The notes under the pieces were generated by a model. The model did no database searches, was not told the DNA's origin, and was given only the letters and a program-made list of their open reading frames with translations. From Cognatilysobacter claricitrinus (GTDB lineage: Bacteria > Pseudomonadota > Gammaproteobacteria > Xanthomonadales > Xanthomonadaceae), in NCBI RefSeq assembly GCF_045866565.1, contig NZ_BAAFZV010000002.1, forward strand, positions 1,240,001-1,304,000: a DNA stretch of 64,000 nucleotides, given 5' to 3'. Positions within the stretch are counted from its first letter, which is position 1; each line of letters starts with the position of its first letter. The translations under genes and the position numbers were made by a program. Below are positions 42,416 to 51,842 of the stretch, in pieces.

Positions 42416-45002
42416 CGAGAATGTCCTCGGCCGGCAGCGGCCGCAGGTTGTAGGTGTTCGCCATCGCCATGCCGTAGGCGCCGGCGTCGGCAATGAGGAC
42501 GACGTCCCCCTCGCCCGTCGCGGACGGCAGGCGACGGCCGCGACCGAGCACGTCGCCGCTCTCGCAGATCGGGCCGACGACGTCGAAGGTGTCGAGTGAC
42601 GCATCGTCGATGCGGGTGAGGTTGTGGATGCCGTGGTAGGCGTCGTACATCGCCGGGCGGGCGAGTGCGTTCATGCCGGCGTCCAACCCAACGCGCCGGA
42701 TGCCGTCCTTCTCGATCACCTGCGTGACGTGCAGCAGCAACGCGCCCGCTTCGGCGACGAGGAAGCGACCCGGCTCGATCGCGAGGCGACAACGCGGATA
42801 CGCCGTCTTGATGGCGCGCACGCCTTCGCGCCACGCATCGAGATCGAATGGTCGCGCATCCGGCGTGTACGGCACCGGGAAACCGCCACCGATGTCGATC
42901 GTGTCGATCGCATCGCTGGAATCGGCGAGCGCCGCGAGCGTGCCGTAGACCTCGCGCCAGTGCGCCGGATCGTCGATACCACTGCCGAGATGCGCGTGCA
43001 GCCCGGTGATGCGCAGGCCCAGCTTGCGCGCCCCGCTCATGAACGCATCGAAGCGCGCGATCGGCAGGCCGAACTTCGCTTCCGCGCCGCCGGTACGCAC
43101 CTTTTCGTGGTGGCCGTCGCCATGGCCGAGGTCGAGTCGTAGCCACGCATTGCGGCCGCGCACGACGTCCGGCCAGCGCTGCAGCAGCTCGATGCTGTCC
43201 AAGGTGACATTGATGCCGGCGGCGAACGCGGCCTCGTACTCGCGGCGCGGCGCAAAGCTCGGCGTGAACAGGATGCGCGACGGGTCGATCGGCGGCAGCG
43301 TCGAACGCACGTGCTCGACCTCCGCGATCGACACACATTCGAAGCCGAACCCCACTGCTTCGAGAGCGCGCAGGATCTGAGGATGCGCGTTCGCCTTGAG
43401 CGCGTAGAAACCGCAGTCGACCGGACCACCGTGGAGCAGTGAGCGGGCGCGCTCGCGGACGGTCGGCAGGTGGTAGACGTAGCGCGGCGTGCCGGCCTCG
43501 GCACGCGCGAGCAATGCGTCGCGTCCCGAAACCCACCACGGCGTCGCGCGTTGCGGGCGGCCGTGCACGACGTCGCGCCATGCCGGACCGAACACGCTTT
43601 CGTCGAGCACCGGCATCGCGCCGCCGCGCACGAGTTCGGCGTGCAGCGTCGGCAGCAGGCCTTCGGCGTCGGCCTCGTCGACGACGAACGTCAGGTTGAG
43701 ATCATTCGACGACTGCGAAATGAGATGAACGCGCTCGCGACCGAACGTCGCCCACACGTCCGACAGCTTGTGCAGCAGCGAGCGCATGCCGCGGCCCACC
43801 AGCGTGATCGCCGCGCACGGGGCGATCACCTTGACGCGACACACCTCGGCGAGGTCTTCGCTCAGCGCGCTCAGGACATTCGTGGTGACAAGGTTCTCGC
43901 TCGGATCCAGCGACACCGTGACGTTCGTTTCCGACGAGCCGATCAGGTCGATCGACAGGCCGTGCTTCTTGAAGCGCTCGAACACGTCGGCGAGGAAGCC
44001 GACCTGCTGCCACATGCCCACCGACTCCATCGACACCAGCACGATGCCATTGCGCCGGCTGATCGCCTTGACGCCCGGTACCGTCGCTGCCGTCGCATCG
44101 ATGCGCGTGCCGGGAAGATCGGTGCGCTCGGTGTCGAGGATCGCCATCGGCACGTTGGCGTCGCGGCAGGGCCCGATCGAGCGGGGGTGCAGCACTTTGG
44201 CGCCGGTCGTCGCGATTTCCTGCGCTTCGGCGTAGTCCAAACGCGCAAGCAGGCGCGCATCCGGTACTTCGCGCGGATTCGCGCTGAACATGCCGGGGAC
44301 GTCGGTCCAGATTTCCACGCGCGCCGCGCCGAGCAGTGCACCGAAGTACGCGGCCGATGTATCCGAACCACCGCGCCCGAGGATCGCGGTGCCGCCGTCC
44401 CCGTGACGCGCGATGAAACCCTGCGTCAACACGACGGTATTCGGCTGCGCGGTGAACCGCGCAGCGAAATCGGCGTCGGTGCCGTGATGGCAGTTCACCG
44501 ACAACCGCCCGGCCCAGTCGCTCTGGTTCGGCAGCGCGACGGCATTGAGCCACTGGCGCGCATCACACCAGCCGATGTCGAGGCCCTGCGACTTCAGGTA
44601 GGCGACGCCGAGCGTCGACGACAGCAGTTCGCCCTGCCCGAGCACGTCCGCCTGCCAGTCGAGGCTGCGGGCCGTCGCGCGCGGGTCGGTCGCGAGTGCC
44701 TGCAAGGCGGCGAGTCGTTCGCCCAGCACCGCATCCGCGTCGAGACCCAGCTCCGCGGAGAACTCGCGATGACGCGCGACCAGCGCCGCGATCTTCGCGT
44801 TCGTCGCTTCACCCGCGCCCGTGTTCGCGATCGCCTGCAACTCGTTGGTCACGCCCGATAGCGCGGATACCACGACGAGCACGCGCACGTTCTCGTCGTG
44901 CGCCCGTTTGGCTGCGAGTCGCCCGATGGTGTCCCAACGGGTCCGGCGCGACACTGAAGTGCCACCGAACTTGAGTACGACCCAGCGCGTCGAAGCGGTC
45001 AC
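42408..45002 (-). CDS. Bifunctional aspartate kinase/diaminopimelate decarboxylase
   Basis: This fused enzyme carries the first and last steps of lysine synthesis. The aspartokinase domain (about 1-290) has VVLKFGGTS at residues 8-16 and GRGGSDTSA; tandem ACT domains follow (about 300-460). The PLP-dependent decarboxylase (about 480-864) has the PLP lysine K536 in YALKAN, HLGSGI, IDIGGGFP, EPGRFL and the CESGDVL Cys. GTG 45002 is preferred because AGGA lies 6 nt upstream; ATG 45023 has no Shine-Dalgarno. The ACT domains suggest feedback by lysine or threonine. It heads the murL-murD2 operon, so lysine, DAP and peptidoglycan genes sit together. Confidence 0.95.
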   Translation of the reverse strand: MTASTRWVVLKFGGTSVSRRTRWDTIGRLAAKRAHDENVRVLVVVSALSGVTNELQAIANTGAGEATNAKIAALVARHREFSAELGLDADAVLGERLAALQALATDPRATARSLDWQADVLGQGELLSSTLGVAYLKSQGLDIGWCDARQWLNAVALPNQSDWAGRLSVNCHHGTDADFAARFTAQPNTVVLTQGFIARHGDGGTAILGRGGSDTSAAYFGALLGAARVEIWTDVPGMFSANPREVPDARLLARLDYAEAQEIATTGAKVLHPRSIGPCRDANVPMAILDTERTDLPGTRIDATAATVPGVKAISRRNGIVLVSMESVGMWQQVGFLADVFERFKKHGLSIDLIGSSETNVTVSLDPSENLVTTNVLSALSEDLAEVCRVKVIAPCAAITLVGRGMRSLLHKLSDVWATFGRERVHLISQSSNDLNLTFVVDEADAEGLLPTLHAELVRGGAMPVLDESVFGPAWRDVVHGRPQRATPWWVSGRDALLARAEAGTPRYVYHLPTVRERARSLLHGGPVDCGFYALKANAHPQILRALEAVGFGFECVSIAEVEHVRSTLPPIDPSRILFTPSFAPRREYEAAFAAGINVTLDSIELLQRWPDVVRGRNAWLRLDLGHGDGHHEKVRTGGAEAKFGLPIARFDAFMSGARKLGLRITGLHAHLGSGIDDPAHWREVYGTLAALADSSDAIDTIDIGGGFPVPYTPDARPFDLDAWREGVRAIKTAYPRCRLAIEPGRFLVAEAGALLLHVTQVIEKDGIRRVGLDAGMNALARPAMYDAYHGIHNLTRIDDASLDTFDVVGPICESGDVLGRGRRLPSATGEGDVVLIADAGAYGMAMANTYNLRPLPAEDILDD

Positions 45003-45172
45003 GAGGTTTCCTGGAGGAGCCATGCGGCGACGAGCCGCGGGGCGGGGATGGGAGCACGCCACGCCGTCCTGGGCGAATGACGCATGCTCATGAGAGCGCG
45101 CGATTTTATTCGATGACGGGCCGCGCGCGTCCGGCCACAATGCAGGCCCTTTCCACGCACGTCACGCTTTCC

Positions 45173-46033
45173 ATGACGCAGCGCCGCTTCCTCCAGCTCG
45201 ACGTCTTCGCCGATCGCCCCGGCGCCGGCAACCCGCTCGCCGTCGTGATCGACGCCGATGGCCTCGACACCGCGACGATGCAGGCGTTCGCGAACTGGAC
45301 CAACCTGTCCGAAACGATCTTCCTGCTCCCGCCCGGCCCCGGCGCCGACTACCGCGTGCGCATCTTCACCCCGCGGCAGGAGCTGCCGTTCGCCGGGCAC
45401 CCGAGCGTGGGCGCGGCGTGGGCGGCGATCGACAGCGGGCTGGTCGACGCGGGGGCAGCGTCACTCATGCAGGACTGCGCAGCCGGCCATTTGCCGGTCC
45501 AGGCGGCGCCCGATCGCACGATCCGCGTGCGTGCGCCGAAGGCGCGACGCGCGGCGCCACCGACCGACTGGGAAGCGCGCCTCGCCGCTGCCCTCGATGG
45601 CGTCGAGCGCGGCCCGCTTCCGGCAGCGCTGTGGGACAACGGCCCGCGGTGGTGGCTGGTCGAGCTGGCTGACGAGGCTGCAGTGCGCGCCCTCGTCCCC
45701 GACCTTGCCGCGATCACCGCGCTCACCGCGGATGCTGCGGTCGGCCTCGCCGTGTTCGCGAACGCCGACGCGGGCCACGACTACGACGTCGTCGTCCGCG
45801 CGTTCTGCCCGGCCGACGGCATTCCGGAGGACCCCGTCACCGGCAGCGCGAACGCGGCGATCGGTGCGGCGCTGTTCGAGGCCGGTCGCGTCGCGCCCGG
45901 TAGCCACTACGTCGCCAGCCAGGGCCGCGAAGTCGGCCGCGACGGCCGCGTCGACGTGCAGGTCGACGCCGATGGCGAGGTGTGGATCGGCGGACGCGTG
46001 CAGGCCGTGGTGCGCGGTACCGTCACGTGGTGA
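45173..46033 (+). CDS. PhzF-family isomerase-like protein, copy 1
   Basis: The 286-residue protein starts RRFLQLDVFADRPGAGNPLAVV and has the two-fold PhzF fold. The residues that correspond to the PhzF active site are kept: E47, H76 (FAGHPSVG), D220 and S225 (EDPVTGSANA). PhzF is an isomerase of phenazine synthesis, but most relatives have other or unknown substrates and no phenazine genes are nearby. A second copy follows immediately; the two are clearly paralogous. Confidence 0.88.
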   Translation: MTQRRFLQLDVFADRPGAGNPLAVVIDADGLDTATMQAFANWTNLSETIFLLPPGPGADYRVRIFTPRQELPFAGHPSVGAAWAAIDSGLVDAGAASLMQDCAAGHLPVQAAPDRTIRVRAPKARRAAPPTDWEARLAAALDGVERGPLPAALWDNGPRWWLVELADEAAVRALVPDLAAITALTADAAVGLAVFANADAGHDYDVVVRAFCPADGIPEDPVTGSANAAIGAALFEAGRVAPGSHYVASQGREVGRDGRVDVQVDADGEVWIGGRVQAVVRGTVTW

Positions 46034-46050
46034 ACGCTATTCCGGACGCC

Positions 46051-46926
46051 ATGAAAAAACGCTACGTGCAGCTCGACGTGTTCGCCGATCGCCCCGGCGC
46101 GGGCAATCCGCTCGCCGTGATTCCCGACGCGGACGGGCTGGACGACGCCACGATGCAGGCGATAGCGCGCTGGACGCGCCTGCCGGAAACGACGTTCGTG
46201 TTCCCGCCGACGTCGCCCGATGCGAGCTATCGCATCCGCATCTTCAGCCCGCGTCGCGAAGTGCCGTTCGCGGGGCATCCCAGCGTGGGCACCGCGAGCG
46301 TCGTTCTCGATTCGGGCATGGCGACGCCGCGCGACGGCGTGCTGGTGCAGGAAGGCATCGCCGGCTTGCTGCCCTTGCGTGTCGAGGGCGACGGCGCATC
46401 GCGCACGATCGCGGTGCGCACGCCGCGCGCGCGCCTGGTCGAACAGGTCGAGGCGAACGATGCGCGCATCGCGCGTGCCATCGCCGGCATGCGCCTCGGC
46501 GCGTTGCCCCCGGCGCTGATGGACGGCGGGCGTCGCTGGTGGCTGGTCGAACTCGAAAACGAGGCGGCGCTGCGCAGGGTCGAACCTGCGTGGGGCGCGA
46601 TCTCGCAACTCGCGACGCGCACCGAAAGTATGGGTGTCTGCGCTTTCGCACGCGCCGACGCAGCCGCCGACTACGACCTCGTGGTGCGCGCATTCGTCGG
46701 CGCAACCGCGCAGTTCGAGGACGCCGCGTCCGGCGCCGCCAATGCCACCCTCGCGGCCTGGCTGGCGCAGAACGATCGCCTGCCCGGCCGCGGCGGGCGC
46801 TACGTCGTCAGCCAGGGCCGCGAGGTCGGTTTCGATGCGCGCCTGCAACTGCACGTCGACGACGCGGGCGATGTCTGGTCGGGCGGCCACGTGCGCACGG
46901 TGGTCACTGGCACCATCGACTGGTAG
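46051..46926 (+). CDS. PhzF-family protein, copy 2 with altered active site
   Basis: The 291-residue paralogue keeps E46, H76 and D224, but the segment EDPVTGSA of copy 1 reads EDAASGAA here, placing an Ala (A229) where the conserved Ser stands. The N-terminal half is very close to copy 1. Start ATG 46051 gives MKKRYVQLDVFADRPG; a GTG at 46030 overlapping the first gene's stop (GTGA) is possible. The gene is probably the product of tandem duplication with functional drift. Confidence 0.88.
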   Translation: MKKRYVQLDVFADRPGAGNPLAVIPDADGLDDATMQAIARWTRLPETTFVFPPTSPDASYRIRIFSPRREVPFAGHPSVGTASVVLDSGMATPRDGVLVQEGIAGLLPLRVEGDGASRTIAVRTPRARLVEQVEANDARIARAIAGMRLGALPPALMDGGRRWWLVELENEAALRRVEPAWGAISQLATRTESMGVCAFARADAAADYDLVVRAFVGATAQFEDAASGAANATLAAWLAQNDRLPGRGGRYVVSQGREVGFDARLQLHVDDAGDVWSGGHVRTVVTGTIDW

Positions 46927-47057
46927 CGGTTGCCGCAGGTCGCCATTAACCAGGGCCGGCCGACCCATGCATGCGGCGGCGCACTCGGCGACGACATGCG
47001 CGCGAACCCTGTAGCCGTCAATTGACTCTCCCCGCCCCGACGCGCATCCGCGCGTTT

Positions 47058-47465
47058 TCAGTCGTCCGCGAGTTTGTCGGCGTGCCGATGCATGAGCTTC
47101 CACTCGCCGTGCTCGCGACGAAAGATCTCGGTAACGCGCAGATTCATGACGGTGCCCGGCGGCTGGCCGCGGACGTTGACCACCGATCGCTGGATTCCGA
47201 TCCAGTACGCGAAGTCGCCAGTCGCGCCCTTGTGCATGATTTCGAAGTCGTTCTTTCCGCCCGGGCGGAAGTGCGCGGCGCCGTGCGCGTTCGCGGCATC
47301 GACCTGCGCCGCGCCCTGCACGCAGTCGCCTTTGGGCCCGAAGATCGTCGCTGGATCCGCGGCCACCGAAATCCCTTGCAGAGGTGCGGCATCGCCATCG
47401 ACGAATGCGTCGGACGCCGCCTTCCGGCGCGTCATGAACGCCGCGAAATCGTCCGGATCTGACAT
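47058..47465 (-). CDS. SnoaL-like/NTF2-fold protein
   Basis: The 135-residue protein has the SnoaL/DUF4440 pattern: an N-terminal helix (DFAAFMTRRKAASDAFVDGD), a central IMHKGATGDFAYWIGIQRS strand region and the C-terminal FRREHGEWKLMHRHAD. These small enzymes or binding proteins have varied functions. AGGGAGA lies just before ATG 47465. It sits 36 nt downstream of osmC on the same strand. Confidence 0.8.
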   Translation of the reverse strand: MSDPDDFAAFMTRRKAASDAFVDGDAAPLQGISVAADPATIFGPKGDCVQGAAQVDAANAHGAAHFRPGGKNDFEIMHKGATGDFAYWIGIQRSVVNVRGQPPGTVMNLRVTEIFRREHGEWKLMHRHADKLADD

Positions 47466-47500
47466 GTCGTTCTCCCTGATGTCGGCCGCCCGGTTTGCCC

Positions 47501-47926
47501 TCATTGCACCTCGAGCGAGATGGGCACCGCCGCGAGGACCTTCGAGATCGGGCAGTTCGCCTTGGCATCCTCGGCGTAACGCCGGAAGTCGTCGGGTGAC
47601 AGGCCCGGCGCCTCGCCGCGCACCGTCAGCTTCACGCCGGTGATGTGCGGCCCGCCGTCCATCGACAGCTCGACGTCCGAGCGCGAGTCGATGAAGGTCG
47701 GCGGATGGCCGACTTCGGTGAGCTTGGCCGACAGCGCCATCGCGAAGCAGCCCGCGTGCGCGGCGGCGATCAGTTCTTCCGGGTTCGCGCCCTTCTCGTC
47801 GCCGAAGCGCGTGTTGAAGCCGTAGCGCGTGTCCTGGAAGACGCCGCTCTGCGGCGTATTGAGCCGGCCGATGCCGGACTTGAGGTCGCCTTCCCAGCGC
47901 GCGGTGGCATGGCGGGTGATGGCCAT
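47501..47926 (-). CDS. osmC: OsmC-family peroxiredoxin
   Basis: The 141-residue protein reduces organic hydroperoxides. It has the active-site Cys C60 in NPEELIAAAHAGCFAMAL and the second Cys C125 in AKANCPISKVL, both conserved in OsmC. Start ATG 47926 has CAGGAG upstream. It diverges from the EF-G-like gene across 291 bp. Confidence 0.92.
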   Translation of the reverse strand: MAITRHATARWEGDLKSGIGRLNTPQSGVFQDTRYGFNTRFGDEKGANPEELIAAAHAGCFAMALSAKLTEVGHPPTFIDSRSDVELSMDGGPHITGVKLTVRGEAPGLSPDDFRRYAEDAKANCPISKVLAAVPISLEVQ

Positions 47927-48217
47927 CGGCAGATCTCCTGAAACGGGAACCGGCACGTTACGGCCCGCGCGCTAAGCCGTCGTGAGCGGCCGTGGCGGAA
48001 GCTGTTGCAGCGCAACGCGACGCCCAACAACGGTCGCGCTATCGTGACCCAGCCCCGCCATGACGGCCCGCCCAGCTTCGCTGCGGCGTGCTGCGCGGAC
48101 AGCCATGACGGCGCATCGCCGGACCGCCACGCGGCCCGCGTTGCGGCCGGACATGACGCCGACATCGACGCCCTCGCCCGGACGGCCGCTCCCCTACCCC
48201 CACAGGAGCTTCCGGTC

Positions 48218-50260
48218 ATGGCTTACAGCGCAGAACAGATCCGCAACGTGGCCCTCGCAGGCCACCCAGGCGCCGGCAAGACCACGCTTTTCGAAGCCCT
48301 GCTGCATGCCGGCGGCGCGATCCAGGCGGCAGGCAGCATCGAGCGCGGCAGCACGGTGTCGGACTTCGACCCGGTCGAGAAGCAGCGAGGCCATTCGCTC
48401 GATGTCGGCATCGCCAGCACCGACCACGCCGGCATCCACATCAACCTGATCGACACGCCGGGGTACCCCGACTTCCGCGGACCCGCCCTTTCGGCGCTCG
48501 CGGCGGTGGAAACCGTCGCGATCGTGGTGGCATGTGATGCGGGCGTCGAATACGGCGCCCGTCGCATGATGGAGTACGCAAAAGCACGCGGCCTGTGCCG
48601 CGCGATCATCGTCAACAAGATCGACCACGGCGGCGATTGCAGTGCGTTGCTCGAGGCACTGCGCGAAACGTTCGGCAACGAATGCCTGCCGCTGAACCTG
48701 CCTGCGAACGGCGGCGCGTCGGTGATCGACTGTTTCGGTGCGTCGACCGGCGACAGCGACCTCGGCCCCGTCGCTGACTGGCACCAGAAGATCATCGACC
48801 AGGTGGTCGAGATCAACGAGACGGTGATGGAGCACTACCTCGATCTCGGCGAGGACGGGCTGTCCGGTCAGGAACTGCACGACGCCTTCGAGCAGTGCCT
48901 GCGCGACGGCCACCTGGTGCCCGTGCTGTTCTGCTCGGCGCGCAGCGGCGCCGGCGTGCGTGAACTGCTCGACGTCGCCGAACGCCTGTTCCCGCATCCG
49001 GGCGAGGCCAATCCGCCCGCGTTCGTGAAAGGCAGCGGCGCGGATGCGCAACCGATCGAGGCGAAGCCGGACCCGAACGCGCACGTGATCGCCGACGTCT
49101 TCAAGATCATCAACGATCCCTTCGTCGGCAAGCTCGGCGTGTTCCGCGTGTACCAGGGCACGGTGAAGAAGGACACGCAGCTGCTGGTCGACGACGGCAA
49201 GAAGCCATTCCGCGTCGGCCACCTGTTCAAGCTGCGCGGCAAAGAGCATGTCGAAGTCGACCAGGCGATTCCGGGCGACATCGCGGCAGTAGCGAAAGTC
49301 GAGGAGCTTCATTTCGACGCCGTGCTGCACGACAGCCACGACGAGGACCAGATCCATCTCGCGCCGCTCGCATTTCCCAGGCCGATGTTCGGGCTAGCGG
49401 TTGATGCCGCGAGCAAGGGCCACGAACAGAAATTGGCGACCGCACTGCACAAGCTGTCGGAAGAGGACCCGTGCTTCCAGGTCGAACACACCGCCGAGAC
49501 CAACGAAACGATCGTGCGCGGCCTGTCCGACCTGCACCTGCGCGTGAATCTCGACCGGTTGAAGGAGCGCTATGGCGTCGAGGTGACGTCGCGTCCGCCG
49601 CGGATCGCGTATCGGGAAACGGTGTCGACGAAAGCCGAAGGCCATCACCGCCACAAGAAACAGACCGGTGGCGCGGGCCAGTTCGGCGAAGTGTTCCTGC
49701 GCATCGAGCCGCTCGATCGTGGCCGCGGTTTTGAATTCGCCGACGAGGTGAAGGGCGGAACCATCCCCGGGCAATTCATTCCGGCGGTCGAGAAAGGCGT
49801 GCGCCAGGCGCTGGCGGCGGGTGCGCTCGCCGGCTATCCATTGCAGGACGTGCGCGTGGTCGTCTACGACGGCAAGCACCACGCGGTCGACAGCAAGGAA
49901 GTCGCGTTCGTCACCGCCGGCAAGCGCGCGTTCGTCGACGCCGTGCTGAAAGCCAAGCCGCAGGTACTGGAACCGATCGTCGACCTAGAAGTGGTCGCCC
50001 CCGAAGCCAACATGGGCGACGTCAGCGGCAACCTGGCCGGCAAGCGCGCGCGCATCCTCGGCACCGACAGCACGCGTGGCGAGGTGATCGTCAAGGCACA
50101 GGTGCCGTTGTCGGAACTGGAGGGGTTCGCGGCGGAACTGAAATCGATCACCGCCGGCCGCGGACGCTATTCGATGGACTTCAGCCACTACGAGCCGGTG
50201 CCGTCGAACGTGCAGCAGAAGCTGGCGGAGAGCTACCGGCCGAAGGTCGAGGAAGACTGA
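48218..50260 (+). CDS. Elongation factor G-like translational GTPase
   Basis: The 680-residue protein has G1 GHPGAGKTT (residues 15-23), G3 DTPGYPDFRGP and G4 NKID, then EF-G domains II to V (for example HRHKKQTGGAGQFGEV in domain IV). The P-loop differs from canonical EF-G (AHIDAGKTT) and fits the EF-G-like subfamily seen as a second copy in many bacteria. It might work in a stress-related translation step; the precise role is not known. The CAGGAG upstream of ATG 48218 supports this start. Confidence 0.88.
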   Translation: MAYSAEQIRNVALAGHPGAGKTTLFEALLHAGGAIQAAGSIERGSTVSDFDPVEKQRGHSLDVGIASTDHAGIHINLIDTPGYPDFRGPALSALAAVETVAIVVACDAGVEYGARRMMEYAKARGLCRAIIVNKIDHGGDCSALLEALRETFGNECLPLNLPANGGASVIDCFGASTGDSDLGPVADWHQKIIDQVVEINETVMEHYLDLGEDGLSGQELHDAFEQCLRDGHLVPVLFCSARSGAGVRELLDVAERLFPHPGEANPPAFVKGSGADAQPIEAKPDPNAHVIADVFKIINDPFVGKLGVFRVYQGTVKKDTQLLVDDGKKPFRVGHLFKLRGKEHVEVDQAIPGDIAAVAKVEELHFDAVLHDSHDEDQIHLAPLAFPRPMFGLAVDAASKGHEQKLATALHKLSEEDPCFQVEHTAETNETIVRGLSDLHLRVNLDRLKERYGVEVTSRPPRIAYRETVSTKAEGHHRHKKQTGGAGQFGEVFLRIEPLDRGRGFEFADEVKGGTIPGQFIPAVEKGVRQALAAGALAGYPLQDVRVVVYDGKHHAVDSKEVAFVTAGKRAFVDAVLKAKPQVLEPIVDLEVVAPEANMGDVSGNLAGKRARILGTDSTRGEVIVKAQVPLSELEGFAAELKSITAGRGRYSMDFSHYEPVPSNVQQKLAESYRPKVEED

Positions 50261-50285
50261 GCGACGCATCCGTCGCGGCAACGAA

Positions 50286-50310
50286 AAGGGCCGGCATTTC
50301 GCCGGCCCTT
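50286..50310. terminator. Bidirectional terminator
   Basis: A 10-bp perfect stem (AAGGGCCGGC / GCCGGCCCTT) with a 5-nt loop. On the minus strand it is followed by TTCGT. It lies between the convergent EF-G-like and glycine-zipper genes. Confidence 0.75.
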
Positions 50311-50339
50311 CGCTATGTCGAACTTGCCCGATGTCGCGC

Positions 50340-51044
50340 TTACTCGGGATGCACGTCCACGCGGACGCGGATGCGGCTGCCCGGGTCGTAGCTGGTGCGC
50401 GTCGTGTACTGGCGGCCGCCGTATTCGTACGTGACGTCGTAGCCCTGCACGTTGCGACCGCTTTCGTACGCACCGACCGGCATCGGGTCGCAGGTCGTCA
50501 CGTGACCGACGGTCGGATACGTCTGCGGACGATGCGCGTTGTCGTAGATCTGCTTGCCGACTTGGCTGCCGACCATCGTGCCGATGGCGGACGTCGCGTA
50601 GCGCGCGCTGCCGCCGCCGATCTGGCTGCCGACCACCGCACCCACGATGCCGCCGATCACAGTTGCCGCCGTGCTGCCGCCCTGCGTGGGCTGGCGGACC
50701 GGTCGACCGTAGCGGTCGGTGTACTGGCCGTTGTACGGATCGTTGTAGCCGTCGTCCGGATAGCCGTCGCCGTTGCGGTCATAGCCGTTGTTGTACGGGT
50801 CGTTGCCGTAGCCGCCGGCATAGGTGCGGCTCTCCGTGCAGCGCGGCCCGCCGGTGGTGGCCGCATAGCTGCCGCGCGGGTCGTAGATCGGGTTGGTGCG
50901 GATGACCCGCGCATAGTCGTAGTACCCGCCCTGCGATGCATAGGCGCCGGACGAGGTCGGGTACGAGGAATACTGCTGCGCCGACGCCGCGCCCGCGGTG
51001 GCGGTCAGCGCGAGCGCGAGGACGGTGGCGGTGACGTGCTTCAT
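50340..51044 (-). CDS. Glycine-zipper envelope protein with calcium-loop-like segment
   Basis: The 234-residue protein has a signal peptide (MKHVTATVLALALTATAGAASA), a Tyr/Ser/Gly-rich stretch and an EF-hand-like DRNGDGYPDDGY loop. A glycine-zipper 2TM segment follows (VIGGIVGAVVGSQIGGG, IGTMVGSQVGKQI), then a compact C-terminal domain (CDPMPVGAYESGRNVQGYDV) like the rickettsial 17-kDa-antigen type. It is probably located in the cell envelope. Function is unknown. Confidence 0.82.
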   Translation of the reverse strand: MKHVTATVLALALTATAGAASAQQYSSYPTSSGAYASQGGYYDYARVIRTNPIYDPRGSYAATTGGPRCTESRTYAGGYGNDPYNNGYDRNGDGYPDDGYNDPYNGQYTDRYGRPVRQPTQGGSTAATVIGGIVGAVVGSQIGGGSARYATSAIGTMVGSQVGKQIYDNAHRPQTYPTVGHVTTCDPMPVGAYESGRNVQGYDVTYEYGGRQYTTRTSYDPGSRIRVRVDVHPE

Positions 51045-51161
51045 CGAGGAGCTCCCACGCCGGGATGGCGCAGGCGCATCCTCGGGTCGGCGCTCTCAAT
51101 GCATCCTGAACCCGGCGGACGCGGCGTTAACCGCTCAGCCCGCGTTTACACGGCGTCGACA

Positions 51162-51647
51162 TCAGGGGCCGTTGGTGGTCGACCCCAGCGTGCGCGGCTG
51201 CACGGAAAGCTCGGCGCGCATCAGGCCGTCCGGGTGCTCGTTGGTCCGCAGCACGAGGTAGCCCTGGCCGTCGCGGATCTGCTGCGCGATCGCCGGTGTC
51301 ACCGAGGCCGTGCCGCCGATGATGCGGGCGTCCTGGCCGTCGACCACGACGTCGAGGCGCGCGACCTGCCCCGTGCTTTCGCCCGACGTGCCGGTGTGCA
51401 ACGTCACCGACGTCGCGCGTTCCGTCAGGCCCGACACCACCATGTCGACGCGCACGTTGTTGCTGTCGTCCAGCGTGACGCGCGCTTCGCCTGAAGGCGG
51501 ATGCACATCGGCTTCCGGCGCACGCACCGGTGCGAAGCGCCCCTGCATGTGGACGACCTGCTGCACGGGTTGCACGGGCTGCGCGAACCCGACGGGCGCG
51601 GTCGAGAGCAGCGCGATGAGGACGAGGGCGGCGGTGGTCGGTCGCAT
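51162..51647 (-). CDS. Secreted CHRD-domain protein
   Basis: The 161-residue protein has a signal peptide (MRPTTAALVLIALLSTAPVGFA) and a CHRD-like domain: GEARVTLDD, VDMVVSGLTERATSVTLHTG, GQVARLDV and YLVLRTNEHPDGLMRAEL. CHRD domains occur in extracellular or envelope proteins; the function is unclear. Start ATG 51647 is chosen for the signal peptide. Confidence 0.78.
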   Translation of the reverse strand: MRPTTAALVLIALLSTAPVGFAQPVQPVQQVVHMQGRFAPVRAPEADVHPPSGEARVTLDDSNNVRVDMVVSGLTERATSVTLHTGTSGESTGQVARLDVVVDGQDARIIGGTASVTPAIAQQIRDGQGYLVLRTNEHPDGLMRAELSVQPRTLGSTTNGP

Positions 51648-51842
51648 GGCGGCGGTTCCGGAGCAGACGCTTCCGGATAGGGCGTCGGCCGCCATGGCGG
51701 CGTGAAAACCGAGTCGCACCAGCCCGGCGTCGGCGTGGCTCGGACGAATGGGCGAAGCGACCGCTGCGCACGCAACGACAGACAGTGACCCCGCGTTCAC
51801 CACGCGCGGCAGAAGGTGCGGCGGTCAGACGTGGAGACCGCC

